Under the pieces are notes generated by a model. It did no database searches and was not told the origin of the DNA. It was given only the letters and a program-made list of their open reading frames with translations. From NCBI RefSeq assembly GCF_028682175.1, contig NZ_JANHKS010000018.1, forward strand, positions 1-64,000: a DNA stretch of 64,000 nt, read 5' to 3'. Made by a program: the position numbers and the translations under genes. Position 1 is the stretch's first letter. Every line of letters starts with the position of its first letter. Below, piece by piece: positions 44,556 through 54,222 of this stretch. The DNA is from Pseudomonas putida. GTDB lineage: Bacteria; Pseudomonadota; Gammaproteobacteria; Pseudomonadales; Pseudomonadaceae.

Positions 44556-45105
44556 CAGTAAGCCTCGCGAGAGAACGGCACTGCAGAAACAGTGCGCAGG
44601 AGAGTGTAGAGATCGAATCTGCGGGAACCGTTTTCGATGTACTCAAGGCTTGTGTGCGTCAGCGATAGACTGTCGACCGGCTGCAGTGGCATGAAACGTC
44701 CTCACATCTTCGATCCATGAATCCATGATTGGCCAATTTGCTCAGCGCTTTCTCAGTAAAAGTCAATTTAATGACTTTTCTGCAGGTGTTTCCTGTTTTA
44801 GCCAATTATTTGTCGATTAAGCGCTCTCCGCGCCCTTATTTCAATCCCGCTGGTAAGAAAAAAACCTGTTTTTCTCAGAAATTTTACGGGATGACGTTCT
44901 GATGCCGGCCGGCAAACCCTCGAATGAGGGTATCGGGCAGTAAAGCTCATGAAACAGCCCGTGTCATGGCAGGGGCAGGGCTTCGCGACGAAATTGCGCT
45001 GGCCTCGCAGGCTGCTGGCAAAAAAAATGCCGACGGCAGGGCTTTTTCCTCTCAGGCGAAGGTCAACATCTGACGCAATGAATCGCATCAACAGAGGAAG
45101 GGACT
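44556..45105. other. 550-bp promoter region between PslB-like gene and yegS
   Basis: No gene seen. It holds a FleQ-box match (44762-44775), two GCCAATT direct repeats (44732 and 44801), an AGAAAAA-N6-TTTTTCT inverted repeat (44856-44875) and marked AT-rich stretches from 44700 to 44885, unlike the GC-rich flanks. It probably drives the PslB-type gene to the left and perhaps yegS to the right. Confidence 0.6.
44762..44775 (-). promoter_or_regulatory. FleQ-box match
   Basis: The minus strand reads GTCATTAAATTGAC, which fits the published P. aeruginosa FleQ consensus GTCaNTAAAtTGAC at every fixed position. It sits in a longer symmetric frame AAAAGTCA-N6-TGACTTTT (44758-44779) upstream of the PslB-like gene. 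FleQ is a c-di-GMP-responsive regulator of the psl and pel operons in P. aeruginosa. Consensus recalled from memory; not searched. Confidence 0.7.
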
Positions 45106-46014
45106 ATGGCGCAGCGCAGGGCTTTACTGATTCTTCATGGCAAACAGGCGCTCAACGAAGACGTCCGGGCTGCCGTGGAGCGCAAGCGCAAACACGGTTG
45201 GGAGCTTGACGTGCGCTTGACCTGGGAAGGCGGCGACGCCCAGCGCCTGGTCAAGGAGGCACTGGCAGCAGGGCATACGCAGATCATCGCCGGTGGCGGT
45301 GATGGCTCCTTGCGTGACATCGCCGAGGCACTGGCCCAGGCAGGCTCCGAAGCAAGCCTGGCGATTCTGCCGTTGGGGACGGCCAATGATTTTGCCCGCT
45401 CGGCGGGTGTTCCGCTGGAAATCGGTCCGGCGCTCGACTTGCTTGACATCCCCGCACGCACGGTCGATATGGGCACCGTCGATGGGCATATGTTCCTGAA
45501 TATGGCCACCGGTGGTTTTGGCAGCCAGGTGACGGCCAACACCTCGGAGGATCTGAAAAAGGTGCTGGGGGGCGCGGCGTATCTGTTTACCGGGTTGTCG
45601 CGTTTCAGCGAGTTGAAATCAGCCTATGGGGAGTTTAACGGCCCGGATTTCCACTGGCAGGGGGAGTTGCTGGCGCTAGGCATTGGCAACGGTCGCCAGG
45701 CGGGCGGTGGGCATCCGTTGTGCCCCAATGCCCTGGCTGATGACGGGCTGCTGGACGTCAGCATTCTGCCTGCGCCGCAGGAGGTGGTGGGTACGCTCAA
45801 GCGGTTGCTGGAGGGCGGGCTGGGGCTGGACAGTATGTTCGTGCGGGCGCGTTTGCCGTGGGTCGAACTCAAGTCTGCCGAGGGGCTGGACATCAATCTG
45901 GATGGCGAGCCGCTTCGAGGAGAGCAATTGCGATTCGAAGCGAAGTCTGGGGCGTTGCGTATTCACCTGCCGGCGCACTCGCCGTTGCTGGGGCAGGGCA
46001 AGCGCATTGGTTGA
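45106..46014 (+). CDS. yegS: Lipid kinase, YegS type
   Basis: A 302-residue diacylglycerol/lipid kinase-family protein. The nucleotide-binding GGGDGS is at about residues 63-68 and PLGTANDFARSAGVP follows near residue 91, both diagnostic. The C-terminal domain includes NMATGGFGSQVT and LDVSILPAPQEV. YegS phosphorylates lipid head groups (phosphatidylglycerol in vitro); the substrate here is unknown. GGAAGGGACT precedes the ATG. It is divergent from the PslB-type gene across 550 bp. Confidence 0.9.
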   Translation: MAQRRALLILHGKQALNEDVRAAVERKRKHGWELDVRLTWEGGDAQRLVKEALAAGHTQIIAGGGDGSLRDIAEALAQAGSEASLAILPLGTANDFARSAGVPLEIGPALDLLDIPARTVDMGTVDGHMFLNMATGGFGSQVTANTSEDLKKVLGGAAYLFTGLSRFSELKSAYGEFNGPDFHWQGELLALGIGNGRQAGGGHPLCPNALADDGLLDVSILPAPQEVVGTLKRLLEGGLGLDSMFVRARLPWVELKSAEGLDINLDGEPLRGEQLRFEAKSGALRIHLPAHSPLLGQGKRIG

Positions 46015-46155
46015 TGTGGGAGTTCGGTGAGGGTCGGGCGGTTTACATCTTCACAACCACTGAACTGTGCCGGACCCTACAGGTCGATTTGAAACGACGC
46101 GCATTGCAGCCGTTTGCCTTGCGCGCATTTTTCGACTCGACAAGGAACCCGCCCC

Positions 46156-47877
46156 ATGTCCAGCACGACCCTCGCCGATTACCTCGCCCAAACCCTCGCC
46201 GCCGCAGGCGTTTCGAAGATCTGGGGGGTGAGTGGCGACAGCCTGAACGGCCTGACCGACAGCCTCGAACGCCTGGGCAAGATCAAATGGATGCACACCC
46301 GTCACGAGGAAGTCGCAGCCTTCGCCGCAGGTGCCGAGGCGGCGTCCACCGGCAAGCTTGCGGTGTGCGCCGGCAGTTGCGGGCCGGGCAACCTGCATTT
46401 GATCAATGGCCTGTACGACTGCCATCGCAGCCGGGTCCCGGTGCTGGCAATCGCGGCGCAGATTCCATCCTCTGAAATCGGCCTGAATTATTTTCAGGAA
46501 ACCCACCCCACGGACCTGTTCAAGGAATGCAGCCACTTCGTCGAAGCGGTGAACAGCGCCGAGCAGTTTCCCCGGGTGCTGGAGCGGGCCATGCGCGCGG
46601 CCATCAGCCAGCGCGGTGTGGCGGTGATTGTGATTCCGGGGGATGTTGCGCTCAGCCCCGGCCCTGACGCCAAGCCAGCCTGGGTTGAACCTGCTGCGGC
46701 GCGGGTGATTCCGGCTGAGTCCGACCTGCTGAAGCTGGTGGAGATTCTCGACAAATCCAAAGCCGTGACGCTGCTCTGCGGTGCCGGGTGCGCCGAGGCC
46801 CATGACCAAGTGGTGGCGCTCGCGGAAAAGCTCTCGGCCCCCGTGGTGCACGCCCTGCGCTGCAAGCAGTACATCGAGTACGCCAACCCCTTCGACGTTG
46901 GCATGACCGGGCTGATCGGTTTCAGCTCCGGTTATCATGCGATGCTCAACTGCGACACGCTGGTGATCCTGGGCAGCAGTTTTCCTTACCGCAATTTTTA
47001 TCCCGAGAAAGCCAAGGTCATCCAGATCGACATCGACCCGGCCGCCCTCGGGCGTCGTGTGCCGCTGACCCTGGGGCTGACCGGTGGCATTGCCGAAACC
47101 ATCGTCGCGCTGCTGCCACGGCTCAAGTCCCACACCGACCGCAAGTTCCTCGACAAGGCACTGGCGCACTACGCCAAGTCCCGCGAAGAGCTGGACGAAC
47201 TGGCCACGCCTTCGGCCCATGGTGAGCCGATTCACCCGCAGTATTTGACGCGCATGGTGGATGCCTACGCAGACCCTGATGCGATCTTCACCGTGGACTT
47301 TGGCACGCCGACGCTGTGGGCTGCGCGCTACCTCACCATGAACGGCCAGCGCTCGCTGATCGGCTCGTTCAACCACGGCTCCATGGCCAACGCCATGCCC
47401 CAGGCTTTGGGGGCCAAGGCGGCGTTTCCACAGCGTCAGGTGGTGGCGCTGTGCGGTGACGGCGGGATTTCCATGCTCATGGGTGATCTGCTGAGCATTC
47501 GCCAGCTCAACCTGCCGATCAAGATGGTGGTGTTCAACAACAGCTCGCTGGGCTTTGTTGCCATGGAGATGCAGGCCAGCGGCTATGTACCTCACGACAC
47601 CGATCTGCACAGCACCAATTTCGCCAATATCGCGATTGGCGCGGGCATCCTGGGGATTCGCGTGGAGGACAGCGCCGACCTGCCCAACGCGCTGAAAAAG
47701 GCCTTCGAGCATCCGGGGCCAGTGCTGATCGATGTGGTCACCGCCAAACAGGAACTGGGCCTGCCGCCCAAGATCAAGCTGGCCCAGGCCAAGGGCTTCA
47801 GCCTGTTCATGTTGAAGGCGGTGATGAACGGCAAGGCCGATCAAGTGCTGGAGTTGGCCAAGACCAATTTCCGATAG
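46156..47877 (+). CDS. poxB: Pyruvate:quinone oxidoreductase, TPP-dependent
   Basis: A 573-residue thiamine-diphosphate enzyme that oxidises pyruvate to acetate and CO2 and passes electrons to ubiquinone. Three domains are readable: the front TPP half with the Glu in [10 protein letters not shown], a central FAD domain, and the C-terminal TPP site [13 protein letters not shown]. The length equals PoxB of E. coli (572). The start at 46156 ([10 protein letters not shown]) fits the family. It acts on the inner face of the cytoplasmic membrane. It is monocistronic and followed by a REP doublet. Confidence 0.92.
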   Translation: MSSTTLADYLAQTLAAAGVSKIWGVSGDSLNGLTDSLERLGKIKWMHTRHEEVAAFAAGAEAASTGKLAVCAGSCGPGNLHLINGLYDCHRSRVPVLAIAAQIPSSEIGLNYFQETHPTDLFKECSHFVEAVNSAEQFPRVLERAMRAAISQRGVAVIVIPGDVALSPGPDAKPAWVEPAAARVIPAESDLLKLVEILDKSKAVTLLCGAGCAEAHDQVVALAEKLSAPVVHALRCKQYIEYANPFDVGMTGLIGFSSGYHAMLNCDTLVILGSSFPYRNFYPEKAKVIQIDIDPAALGRRVPLTLGLTGGIAETIVALLPRLKSHTDRKFLDKALAHYAKSREELDELATPSAHGEPIHPQYLTRMVDAYADPDAIFTVDFGTPTLWAARYLTMNGQRSLIGSFNHGSMANAMPQALGAKAAFPQRQVVALCGDGGISMLMGDLLSIRQLNLPIKMVVFNNSSLGFVAMEMQASGYVPHDTDLHSTNFANIAIGAGILGIRVEDSADLPNALKKAFEHPGPVLIDVVTAKQELGLPPKIKLAQAKGFSLFMLKAVMNGKADQVLELAKTNFR

Positions 47878-47895
47878 TTGAATCGCGGTTCACTC

Positions 47896-47983
47896 GTAGC
47901 AGCACGGCTTGCCGGCGGGAGCGGTGTGTCAATCGACATCAACGTGTCAAATACACCGCCCCGCCGGCAAGCCGTGCTGCTAC
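47896..47983. repeat. REP doublet between poxB and the LysR gene
   Basis: Head-to-head inverted GTAGCAGC-type REP pair between two convergent genes. Confidence 0.9.
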
Positions 47984-47988
47984 GAGGG

Positions 47989-48843
47989 CTAACCAAGGCA
48001 GCTTCTGAAGAGGCGCTGCAACGGCAACTGCCGATTGGCATGGCGCATCACCAGCGCCAGTTCCCGGTAGAAGGTGAGGGCACCCAGTTCGATGATGCGG
48101 ATACTGGATGCCCGCTCAAGCCACAGCCCCGCCCGCGGCACCAGCGACACCCCAAGCCCCGCCTCGACCATGCGCACGATGGCGTCCACTTCATCCAGCT
48201 CGAGGCCGGCCACGGTCTCGATTTTCTGTTCCCGCAAAAAGCGCGTCACTTGTCGCCCGCCGAACGAATGCCGGTCGTAGCGGACAAACCGTTGCTCGCG
48301 CAGCAGCGTCAGCGCATCGTCTCCTTCGATATGACTGGGCGCGATCAGCACGAAGGGTTCGCGCTCGATCACCTCCAGGTGCAACTCCTTGGGCAGCGCA
48401 AACGGCGGGCGGATCAGGATAGCCAGATCGATTTCGCCAGCGTCCACGTTGTTGAGCAAAACCTGCGACACCCCGGGCACGACCTTGGCTTCGACGGTCG
48501 GTGCCTGACGGTTGAGTTCCACCAGCGCCGCAGGCAGCAGTCCGGTCTGGACGGTGGCGATGGCCCCGATCAGCAGTTCGCCGTAATAGCCGCTGTCGGC
48601 ATGGGGCGCTGCCATGCGTTCGAACAGTTCGACGATTTCCCGGGCCATGGGCAGCGCCCGCTGGCCGGCAGCGTTGAGCGTGGCGCTGCGGCCACTGCGA
48701 TCGAACAGCGGCGTGCCCAGGGCTTTTTCCAGGGTGCGTATCTGGGCGCTGACCGCCGATTGCGTCAGCCCCACCTGATTGCCTGCGGCGACAAAGGTGC
48801 CCAGCCGTTCCACGCTGAGAAAGGTTTTCAGTTCACGAATCAC
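47989..48843 (-). CDS. LysR family transcriptional regulator
   Basis: A 284-residue LysR protein with winged helix (LKTFLSVERLGTFVAAGNQVGLTQSAVSAQIRTLEKALG) and an inducer domain. It is divergent from a VOC-family gene 100 bp away with an ATC-N11-GAT LysR box between them, so it probably controls that gene. The sequence TQSAVSAQI at residues 27-35 is the recognition helix. The inducer is unknown. Confidence 0.88.
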   Translation of the reverse strand: MIRELKTFLSVERLGTFVAAGNQVGLTQSAVSAQIRTLEKALGTPLFDRSGRSATLNAAGQRALPMAREIVELFERMAAPHADSGYYGELLIGAIATVQTGLLPAALVELNRQAPTVEAKVVPGVSQVLLNNVDAGEIDLAILIRPPFALPKELHLEVIEREPFVLIAPSHIEGDDALTLLREQRFVRYDRHSFGGRQVTRFLREQKIETVAGLELDEVDAIVRMVEAGLGVSLVPRAGLWLERASSIRIIELGALTFYRELALVMRHANRQLPLQRLFRSCLG

Positions 48844-48889
48844 GGTAACTCACTGATCGAAATAATTGTGGCTCGACGCAAAAATTATG

Positions 48890-48906
48890 ATCTTTCAATC
48901 AAAGAT
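48890..48906. promoter_or_regulatory. LysR-type operator ATCTTT-N5-AAAGAT
   Basis: A perfect inverted repeat that also satisfies the T-N11-A LysR box (ATC-N11-GAT). It lies 38-54 bp before the VOC start and 47-63 bp before the LysR start, ideal for divergent control. Confidence 0.7.
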
Positions 48907-48943
48907 TCAATGGGCAAAGATGATCGCATCCCATCAAGAGGAA

Positions 48944-49390
48944 ATGTCCGTGACCGCCACCACCCAGAAGCTCTCGCCGTTTCACCTAGCCATCCCCGTA
49001 TTCGATCTGGCCGCCGCCCGGCATTTCTACGCCAATGTGTTCAACCTGCCGGAAGGCCGCTCCAGCGATCATTGGGTGGATTTCGATTTCTTCGGCCACC
49101 AATTGGTGATCCACGAGCACCCGAAAACCGACTCCCAGGCCCACGCCGGCACCAATGCGGTGGACGGCCATGACGTGCCGGTGCCGCATTTCGGCGTGGT
49201 CCTGGACTGGGAGGAGTGGGAAGCCCTGGCGGACCGTCTGCAGAGCCAGAGCGTGAAGTTCGTGATCGAACCCTATGTGCGTTTCAAGGGGCAGGTCGGC
49301 GAGCAGGCCACGATGTTCCTGTTCGACCCGTGCGGCAATGCGCTGGAGTTCAAGGCGTTCAAGGACATCGGGCAGTTGTTTGCCAAGTAG
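48944..49390 (+). CDS. VOC family protein (glyoxalase-like)
   Basis: A 148-residue VOC protein. [21 protein letters not shown] at the start and [18 protein letters not shown] at the end are the paired module ends; [12 protein letters not shown] supplies a possible metal-binding His. The ATG at 48944 has AAGAGGAA upstream. The divergent LysR regulator and operator indicate that it is inducible. Its length and tail (GQLFAK) resemble the dioxygenase-like glyoxalase group found widely in Pseudomonas, with no assigned substrate. Confidence 0.8.
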   Translation: MSVTATTQKLSPFHLAIPVFDLAAARHFYANVFNLPEGRSSDHWVDFDFFGHQLVIHEHPKTDSQAHAGTNAVDGHDVPVPHFGVVLDWEEWEALADRLQSQSVKFVIEPYVRFKGQVGEQATMFLFDPCGNALEFKAFKDIGQLFAK

Positions 49391-49746
49391 ATAGAGACAC
49401 GCATTCCGTAGCAGCACGGCTTGCCGGCGGGAGCGGTGCGTCAGGCGACTCATCTGTGTCAGACGTACCGCTCCCGCCGGCAAGCCGTGCTGCTACGGGT
49501 TAACTAACTAATTGGATCCCGATTTGTAATAACTGTACAAGTAAACCCCGCAAAACTGCCTTTATCCATTCAGAAAACCGTCCAACTAAAAAGAACGACG
49601 ACCGGCGCTCAACTCCCCATCCACGCTGCCGAACTATATTTCGAGCCGCGTCTTCCCTTTCTTCGGGCGACCCCGTAAAAAGCGCAGCGCGCGCCTGATC
49701 GGCACGCCATCCCGTCGCTGTCATTCTTGGTTATGGACACAATCGT
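49391..49746. other. 356-bp gap before the chemoreceptor gene
   Basis: Contains the REP doublet at 49408-49496 and an AT-rich stretch from 49497 to 49590 that probably includes the chemoreceptor promoter. No other gene is seen. The GTAAACCCCG...GCCTTTAT pair near 49541-49565 recalls a sigma-28 promoter, but its spacer is 3 bp short. Confidence 0.5.
49408..49496. repeat. REP doublet downstream of the VOC gene
   Basis: Head-to-head inverted GTAGCAGC-type REP pair, 17 nt after the VOC stop codon. Confidence 0.9.
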
Positions 49747-51639
49747 ATGATCAAAAGTCTGGGTTTCAGCAGAAAGATCCTGCTGGCCGCTGCACTGATA
49801 GTTGTAGTTGCGTTTACCTGTTTCATTCTGGTGAACGATTATCGTCAGCGCGAAACATTGAAAAACAACGTCGACGCCGAACTGCAACAGCTCGGAAGTC
49901 TGACCACACAGAACATCCAGACCTGGCTGGACAGCCGCACCCAGCTGCTTTATTCCATGGCCCAGCAGATCGCGGCCGACGGCCCGGCGCCTGCCAACCT
50001 GCAACGCGCCGTGAGCCTGCCGGTGTATGCGGACAATTTCCAGCTCAGTTACTTCGGCGGCAAGGACGGCCTGATGTTCTCGGTGCCTGCCGGTAACCGC
50101 GCAGCCGACTATGACCCACGCGCCCGTGGCTGGTACAAGGCGGCGGATGCGGCCCAGGGCACCATCGTTACCGAGCCTTACATCGCCGCGTCCTCGGGCA
50201 AGCTGGTGGTGACCCTGGCCACGCCCGTGCGCCAGCAGGGCCAGATGATCGGCGTGGCCGGTGCCGACATGTCGCTGGATCTGATTACCAAGACCATCAA
50301 CTCGCTGAACTTCGGCGGCCATGGCTACGCCTACATTGTCAGCGCTGACGGCAAGATCCTGATCCACCCGGACAGCAAGCTGCTGCTCAAGAATGTCAGC
50401 GAGGCCTACCCCAATGGTGCGCCGAAAATTGCGCCTGGCGTGACCGAGATCGAGTCCGGTGGCAAGGCGCAGTTCATTTCCTTCACCAAGGTTGAGGGGC
50501 TTTCTTCGGCCAACTGGTATGTCGCGTTGGTACTGGATCGCGACGCTGCCTATTCGATGCTCAGCGAATTCCGCTCCTCGGCTATCACCGCCATGGTGAT
50601 CGTGGTCGCGATCATCATCGTGTTGCTCGGCCTGCTGATTCGTGTGCTGATGCAGCCACTGCACCAGATGGGCCGCGCCATGCAGGACATCGCCGACGGC
50701 GAGGGCGACCTGACCAAGCGACTGTCGGTGGTCTCCAAAGACGAATTCGGCGCACTGGCGGTGTCCTTCAACCGCTTCGTGGAGCGTATCCATGGGTCGA
50801 TCCGCGAAGTTGCGTCCACCGCCGGCCAGTTGGGCGAAGTCGCCGCGCGGGTGGTTGGGGCGTCGAACTCGTCCATGGGCAACTCGGACCAGCAGTCCAG
50901 CCGCACCAGCAGTGTGGCGGCCGCGATCAACCAACTGGGCGCCGCCGCCCAGGAGATCGCCCAGAACGCCGCACTGGCCTCGCAGCATTCCAGCGAAGCC
51001 TCGCAACTGGCCAGCGAAGGGCAGGGCGTGGTGACCCAGACCATCAAGGCCATGAATCAGCTGTCGGACAAGATCAGCGAGTCGTGCGTAAACATCGAAA
51101 CGCTGAACGCCAAGACTGCCAACATCGGGCAGATCCTGGAAGTCATCAGCGGCATTTCCCAGCAGACCAACCTGCTGGCGCTGAACGCCGCCATCGAAGC
51201 CGCCCGCGCAGGGGAAGCCGGTCGCGGGTTCGCCGTGGTGGCCGATGAAGTGCGCAACCTGGCCCACCGCACCCAGGATTCGGCCCAGCAGGTGCAGGGC
51301 ATGATCGAGGAGCTGCAGGTCGGCGCCCGAGATGCCGTGGCGAACATGACCGAAAGTCAGCGCCAGAGCGAAAGCAGCGTGACCATCGCCAACCAGGCCG
51401 GCGAACGCCTGAACAGCGTGACCCGCCGCATCGGCGAAATCGACGGCATGAACCAGTCCGTGGCCACCGCGACCGAAGAACAGACCGCCGTGGTGGAGTC
51501 GATCAACGTTGACATCACCGAGATCAACACCCTCAATCAGGAAGGCGTCGACAACCTCAAATCGACCCTCGACGCCTGCAGCCACCTGGAACACCAGACC
51601 GCACGGTTGCAGCATCTGGTGGGTACGTTCCGGATCTGA
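49747..51639 (+). CDS. Methyl-accepting chemotaxis protein with double-CACHE sensor
   Basis: A 630-residue receptor: TM1 at about residues 10-30, a periplasmic dCACHE sensor, TM2 near 278-298, HAMP, and a methylation/signalling domain whose hairpin tip [21 protein letters not shown] is intact. The amino-acid sensor residues Tyr122, Arg127, Trp129, Tyr130, Tyr145 and Asp174 match PctA-type positions (numbering offset by one), but the position of PctA Asp146 is Ala147. It should steer swimming; ligand binding may be changed. It is monocistronic and followed by a REP core. Confidence 0.9.
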   Translation: MIKSLGFSRKILLAAALIVVVAFTCFILVNDYRQRETLKNNVDAELQQLGSLTTQNIQTWLDSRTQLLYSMAQQIAADGPAPANLQRAVSLPVYADNFQLSYFGGKDGLMFSVPAGNRAADYDPRARGWYKAADAAQGTIVTEPYIAASSGKLVVTLATPVRQQGQMIGVAGADMSLDLITKTINSLNFGGHGYAYIVSADGKILIHPDSKLLLKNVSEAYPNGAPKIAPGVTEIESGGKAQFISFTKVEGLSSANWYVALVLDRDAAYSMLSEFRSSAITAMVIVVAIIIVLLGLLIRVLMQPLHQMGRAMQDIADGEGDLTKRLSVVSKDEFGALAVSFNRFVERIHGSIREVASTAGQLGEVAARVVGASNSSMGNSDQQSSRTSSVAAAINQLGAAAQEIAQNAALASQHSSEASQLASEGQGVVTQTIKAMNQLSDKISESCVNIETLNAKTANIGQILEVISGISQQTNLLALNAAIEAARAGEAGRGFAVVADEVRNLAHRTQDSAQQVQGMIEELQVGARDAVANMTESQRQSESSVTIANQAGERLNSVTRRIGEIDGMNQSVATATEEQTAVVESINVDITEINTLNQEGVDNLKSTLDACSHLEHQTARLQHLVGTFRI

Positions 51640-51680
51640 CCGAGACCGGAGCACCCTTTGCCTGCGGCGGCGATCATCAG

Positions 51681-51711
51681 GTCGCCGTCGCGGGCAAGCG
51701 CGCTCCTACAG
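51681..51711. repeat. Single REP-like core
   Basis: One reverse CGCGGGCAAGCGCGCTCCTA-type copy between the convergent chemoreceptor and GlxA-type genes. Confidence 0.75.
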
Positions 51712-51751
51712 GTATTGGTACGTAACAATTGCGATACTGCGGTACGTAATA

Positions 51752-52726
51752 TCACTCCCCGCCAAATTGCTGCCGATACTGATTCGGCGACAACCCGATC
51801 CTTTCGCTGAACAACTTGCGCATATGCCGCGCACTGCCGAAACCGCAGCGCGCAGCCACAACCTTGAGCGGCAACTCGCACCCCTCCAGCAACTTGCGCG
51901 CATGGTCGATCCGCGCATTCTGGACGTACTGCATCGGCGTCAGATTCACGTCACGCTGAAACGCCCGGGCGAAATTGCGCGGGCTCATGGCAGCAATCTC
52001 CGCCATGCGCTGGATGGTGTACGGCTCCTCGATGTGATCGACCACATAGGCCTGTACCTTGGCAATCACCGTACCGTCACGCTGTACCGCGGCCAGCAGC
52101 GGGCTGTAGGGCGTCTGGCCGCCCTGGCGTTTCATCACCACCAGCAGCACCTTCGCCACCTCAAGCGCCAGCTCCTTGCCGTGATCTTCCGCCACCACCG
52201 CCAGCGCCATGTCGATGCCTGCGGTGATCCCGCCCGAGGTAATCAGGTTGCGATCCACCACGTAAATCTGCTCGGTCTCGACCCGGGTTTCGGGATGCCG
52301 TTGGGCCAGGCGATCGACATAATTCCAGTGAGTGGTGCAGCGGTAACCGTCGATCAATCCCGCTTCGCCCAGCAGAAACACCCCCGTACAGATAGCGCCG
52401 AAACGCTTGGCACTGCGCGCCGCCTCCGGCAGCCAGGCGCTCAGGGCCGGGTGGCTGACCCCATAGGCGCCGGGGCCGCCCGGCACCAGCAACAAGTCGA
52501 CGCCGACCGGGCAGTTTTCCAGGGTCATGTCGGCATGGACTTTCAGCCCGCAAGAACTGCGGATCAGCCCCTGACAATCGGCCACGGTCAGCAACTGGTA
52601 GTGCTTTTCCCTGGGCAGCAAGCGGTTCGAGATCGAAAAGACGTCCATGGGGCCTGTCACGTCGAGCATCAGCACGTCGTTGAACAGCACCATCACCACC
52701 GTTTTTTGAGCACTCGCAACCTGCAT
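51752..52726 (-). CDS. GlxA family AraC-type regulator with DJ-1/PfpI domain
   Basis: A 324-residue regulator with an N-terminal DJ-1/PfpI (glutamine amidotransferase-like) domain; the cysteine of the nucleophile elbow lies in GAICTGVFLLGEAGL near residue 118. A C-terminal AraC double helix-turn-helix follows (IQRMAEIAAMSPRNFARAFQRDV, LKVVAARCGFGSARHMRKLF). GlxA-like regulators control catabolic genes such as those of carnitine, arginine or glycine betaine in Pseudomonas. The start at 52726 (MQVASAQKTVVM) fits; no obvious target lies beside it. Confidence 0.9.
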   Translation of the reverse strand: MQVASAQKTVVMVLFNDVLMLDVTGPMDVFSISNRLLPREKHYQLLTVADCQGLIRSSCGLKVHADMTLENCPVGVDLLLVPGGPGAYGVSHPALSAWLPEAARSAKRFGAICTGVFLLGEAGLIDGYRCTTHWNYVDRLAQRHPETRVETEQIYVVDRNLITSGGITAGIDMALAVVAEDHGKELALEVAKVLLVVMKRQGGQTPYSPLLAAVQRDGTVIAKVQAYVVDHIEEPYTIQRMAEIAAMSPRNFARAFQRDVNLTPMQYVQNARIDHARKLLEGCELPLKVVAARCGFGSARHMRKLFSERIGLSPNQYRQQFGGE

Positions 52727-52846
52727 ACACCAACCGCCTTCATTCTGGCCCGCACCTGGATCGGCGGCGGGCGCACGACCTGACCAAGGCGGCAGTTTAG
52801 GCCAATTGAGGGTATTTTCGGTACAGTTGCGTATCCAATTGAGGGA

Positions 52847-53833
52847 TCAGTGCTTCTTGCAGCCCGATGGCAGATTGAAGCGAAAGCAGGCGCCGCCCAG
52901 GTCCGAGGCTTCGACGTAGAGCGCGCCGTCGTGGGCTTCCACCACCGACCGGCAAATCGTCAGGCCCATCCCCAGGCCGCTGGTGCGGGTGGTGTAGAAC
53001 GCGCCGAAGATCTTCTTGCGCTCCTGCACGGGAATGCCGGGGCCATTGTCTTCGATGGACACCTGAATGCCGTCGCGCAGGGCGGACGATGAGACGCGCA
53101 GGATGCCGGCCGAGCCTGTGTTGGCGCTCATGGCTTCCAGGGCGTTGGTCATCAGGTTGAACACCAGTTGCTGGATCTGCACCGGGTCGGCGATCACGGT
53201 CTTGTCGGCGCGCAGCACGGTTTCCACCGTCACGCCTTGCCAGGTCAGCACGGCGGCCTTGAGGCGAATCACTTCCTCGATGATCTCGTTGATCTTGATC
53301 GCCCGGGGTTTGGCCGGGGTCTGTTTGGCAAGGGCGCGCAAGGAGGTGACGATGCTGGCGGCGCGTTCGCATTCGGAGCGGATGTCGTTCAGCCCGCAGA
53401 TGGCTTCTTCCAGCCTGGGCGTGTCGCGTTGCAGCCAGCGTATGCAGGCGGCGGTGTTGGAGGCGATGGCCAGCAGCGGCTGGCTGATTTCATGGGCGAT
53501 GGAGACGGTCAGTTCACCCATGACTTTGAGGTGGGCGCTGCGGGCTGATTCGGCAGCAGAGGTGCTGGTTTCGGTCTGGGTGTCGGCAGATGGGGCGACC
53601 GGGAATTGTTTGAGTAGACGGGGAAAGTGGCCGAATGCAGGTGTTGACCACACTTCCAGCCGCGCCAGGCGCTGCTTCTTGGTGGAGGCCGGTGCAGGCG
53701 TGCTGATCGGCAGGACGTCGGGTGCGGGTGTGGACACCGTGTCTGGCGTGGACATGTCGTAGCTGTCCAGCCATGCCGGGGCCGCCGGATTGTCGGTGTC
53801 CGAAAAGGCCTGAGGTAGAAGTTTTTCTGGCAT
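52847..53833 (-). CDS. Cytoplasmic sensor histidine kinase, orphan
   Basis: A 328-residue kinase without membrane segments. A Pro/Ser/Thr-rich N-terminal region of about 95 residues precedes a HisKA-like helix with His114 in SIAHEISQPL, then the ATP domain with the N box NLMTNALEAM, G1 box EDNGPGIP and G2 box GLGMGLTICRS. It resembles the DctB/FixL-type kinase module (ISQPL). There is no PAS or GAF domain and no response regulator beside it, so the sensing input and partner are unknown. The start at 53833 (MPEKLLPQAFS) is preferred over 53899. Confidence 0.85.
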   Translation of the reverse strand: MPEKLLPQAFSDTDNPAAPAWLDSYDMSTPDTVSTPAPDVLPISTPAPASTKKQRLARLEVWSTPAFGHFPRLLKQFPVAPSADTQTETSTSAAESARSAHLKVMGELTVSIAHEISQPLLAIASNTAACIRWLQRDTPRLEEAICGLNDIRSECERAASIVTSLRALAKQTPAKPRAIKINEIIEEVIRLKAAVLTWQGVTVETVLRADKTVIADPVQIQQLVFNLMTNALEAMSANTGSAGILRVSSSALRDGIQVSIEDNGPGIPVQERKKIFGAFYTTRTSGLGMGLTICRSVVEAHDGALYVEASDLGGACFRFNLPSGCKKH

Positions 53834-54222
53834 CGAGCCCCCGTATCCTAAGCGCCTCGTGTCGTCGTGACCGAGTATACGCAGTGATCCGGAGGGCAAA
53901 ACCGCCAGCAGGGCGATTGGCAGAATCGGGCACCCTGATGGCCGTTACATTCCCCTTTGCAGCATCGCTTCCAATAGCTGAAACCTTTCACCGCCTGGAT
54001 GCCAACACGCCCCGTAGCAGTCCGGCTTGCCGGCGTCGGCGCCCGGAAGATCGCTCCCGCGGGCAAGCCCGGCTGCTACGGGTGTGGGGTGTGTTGGAGA
54101 TTTGTGTCGCGCATCCGTCCGTAGCAGCACGGCTTGCCGGCGGGGGCGTCAGTGTGATCGCCGTCGCTGGCAAGCCGGACTGCTACGTCAAGATCGGGTG
54201 TGCGCGGGATGTGTGTCTGGCA
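53834..54222. other. 389-bp gap with two REP doublets
   Basis: No gene is seen. The right part (54013-54186) is two REP doublets; the left part holds the kinase promoter region. Confidence 0.6.
54013..54186. repeat. Two REP doublets (GTAGCAGT and GTAGCAGC variants)
   Basis: Doublets at 54013-54079 and 54121-54186. Each joins a forward and a reverse core; one core in each is a GTAGCAGTCCGGCTTGCCGG or CGCGGGCAAGCCCGG variant. They lie beyond the 3' end of the SfnB-like gene and 5' of the kinase gene. Confidence 0.9.

Noticed and set aside
46051..47844. 597-codon open frame opposite poxB
   Set aside because: Antisense shadow of a recognised gene in GC-rich DNA.
49541..49565. Sigma-28 (FliA) promoter before the chemoreceptor
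   Set aside because: TAAA and GCC(TTTAT) are present, but the spacer is 12 bp rather than 15 and the -10 half is a poor match.
49609..51654. 681-codon open frame opposite the chemoreceptor
   Set aside because: Shadow frame; the plus-strand protein has complete, ordered receptor domains.
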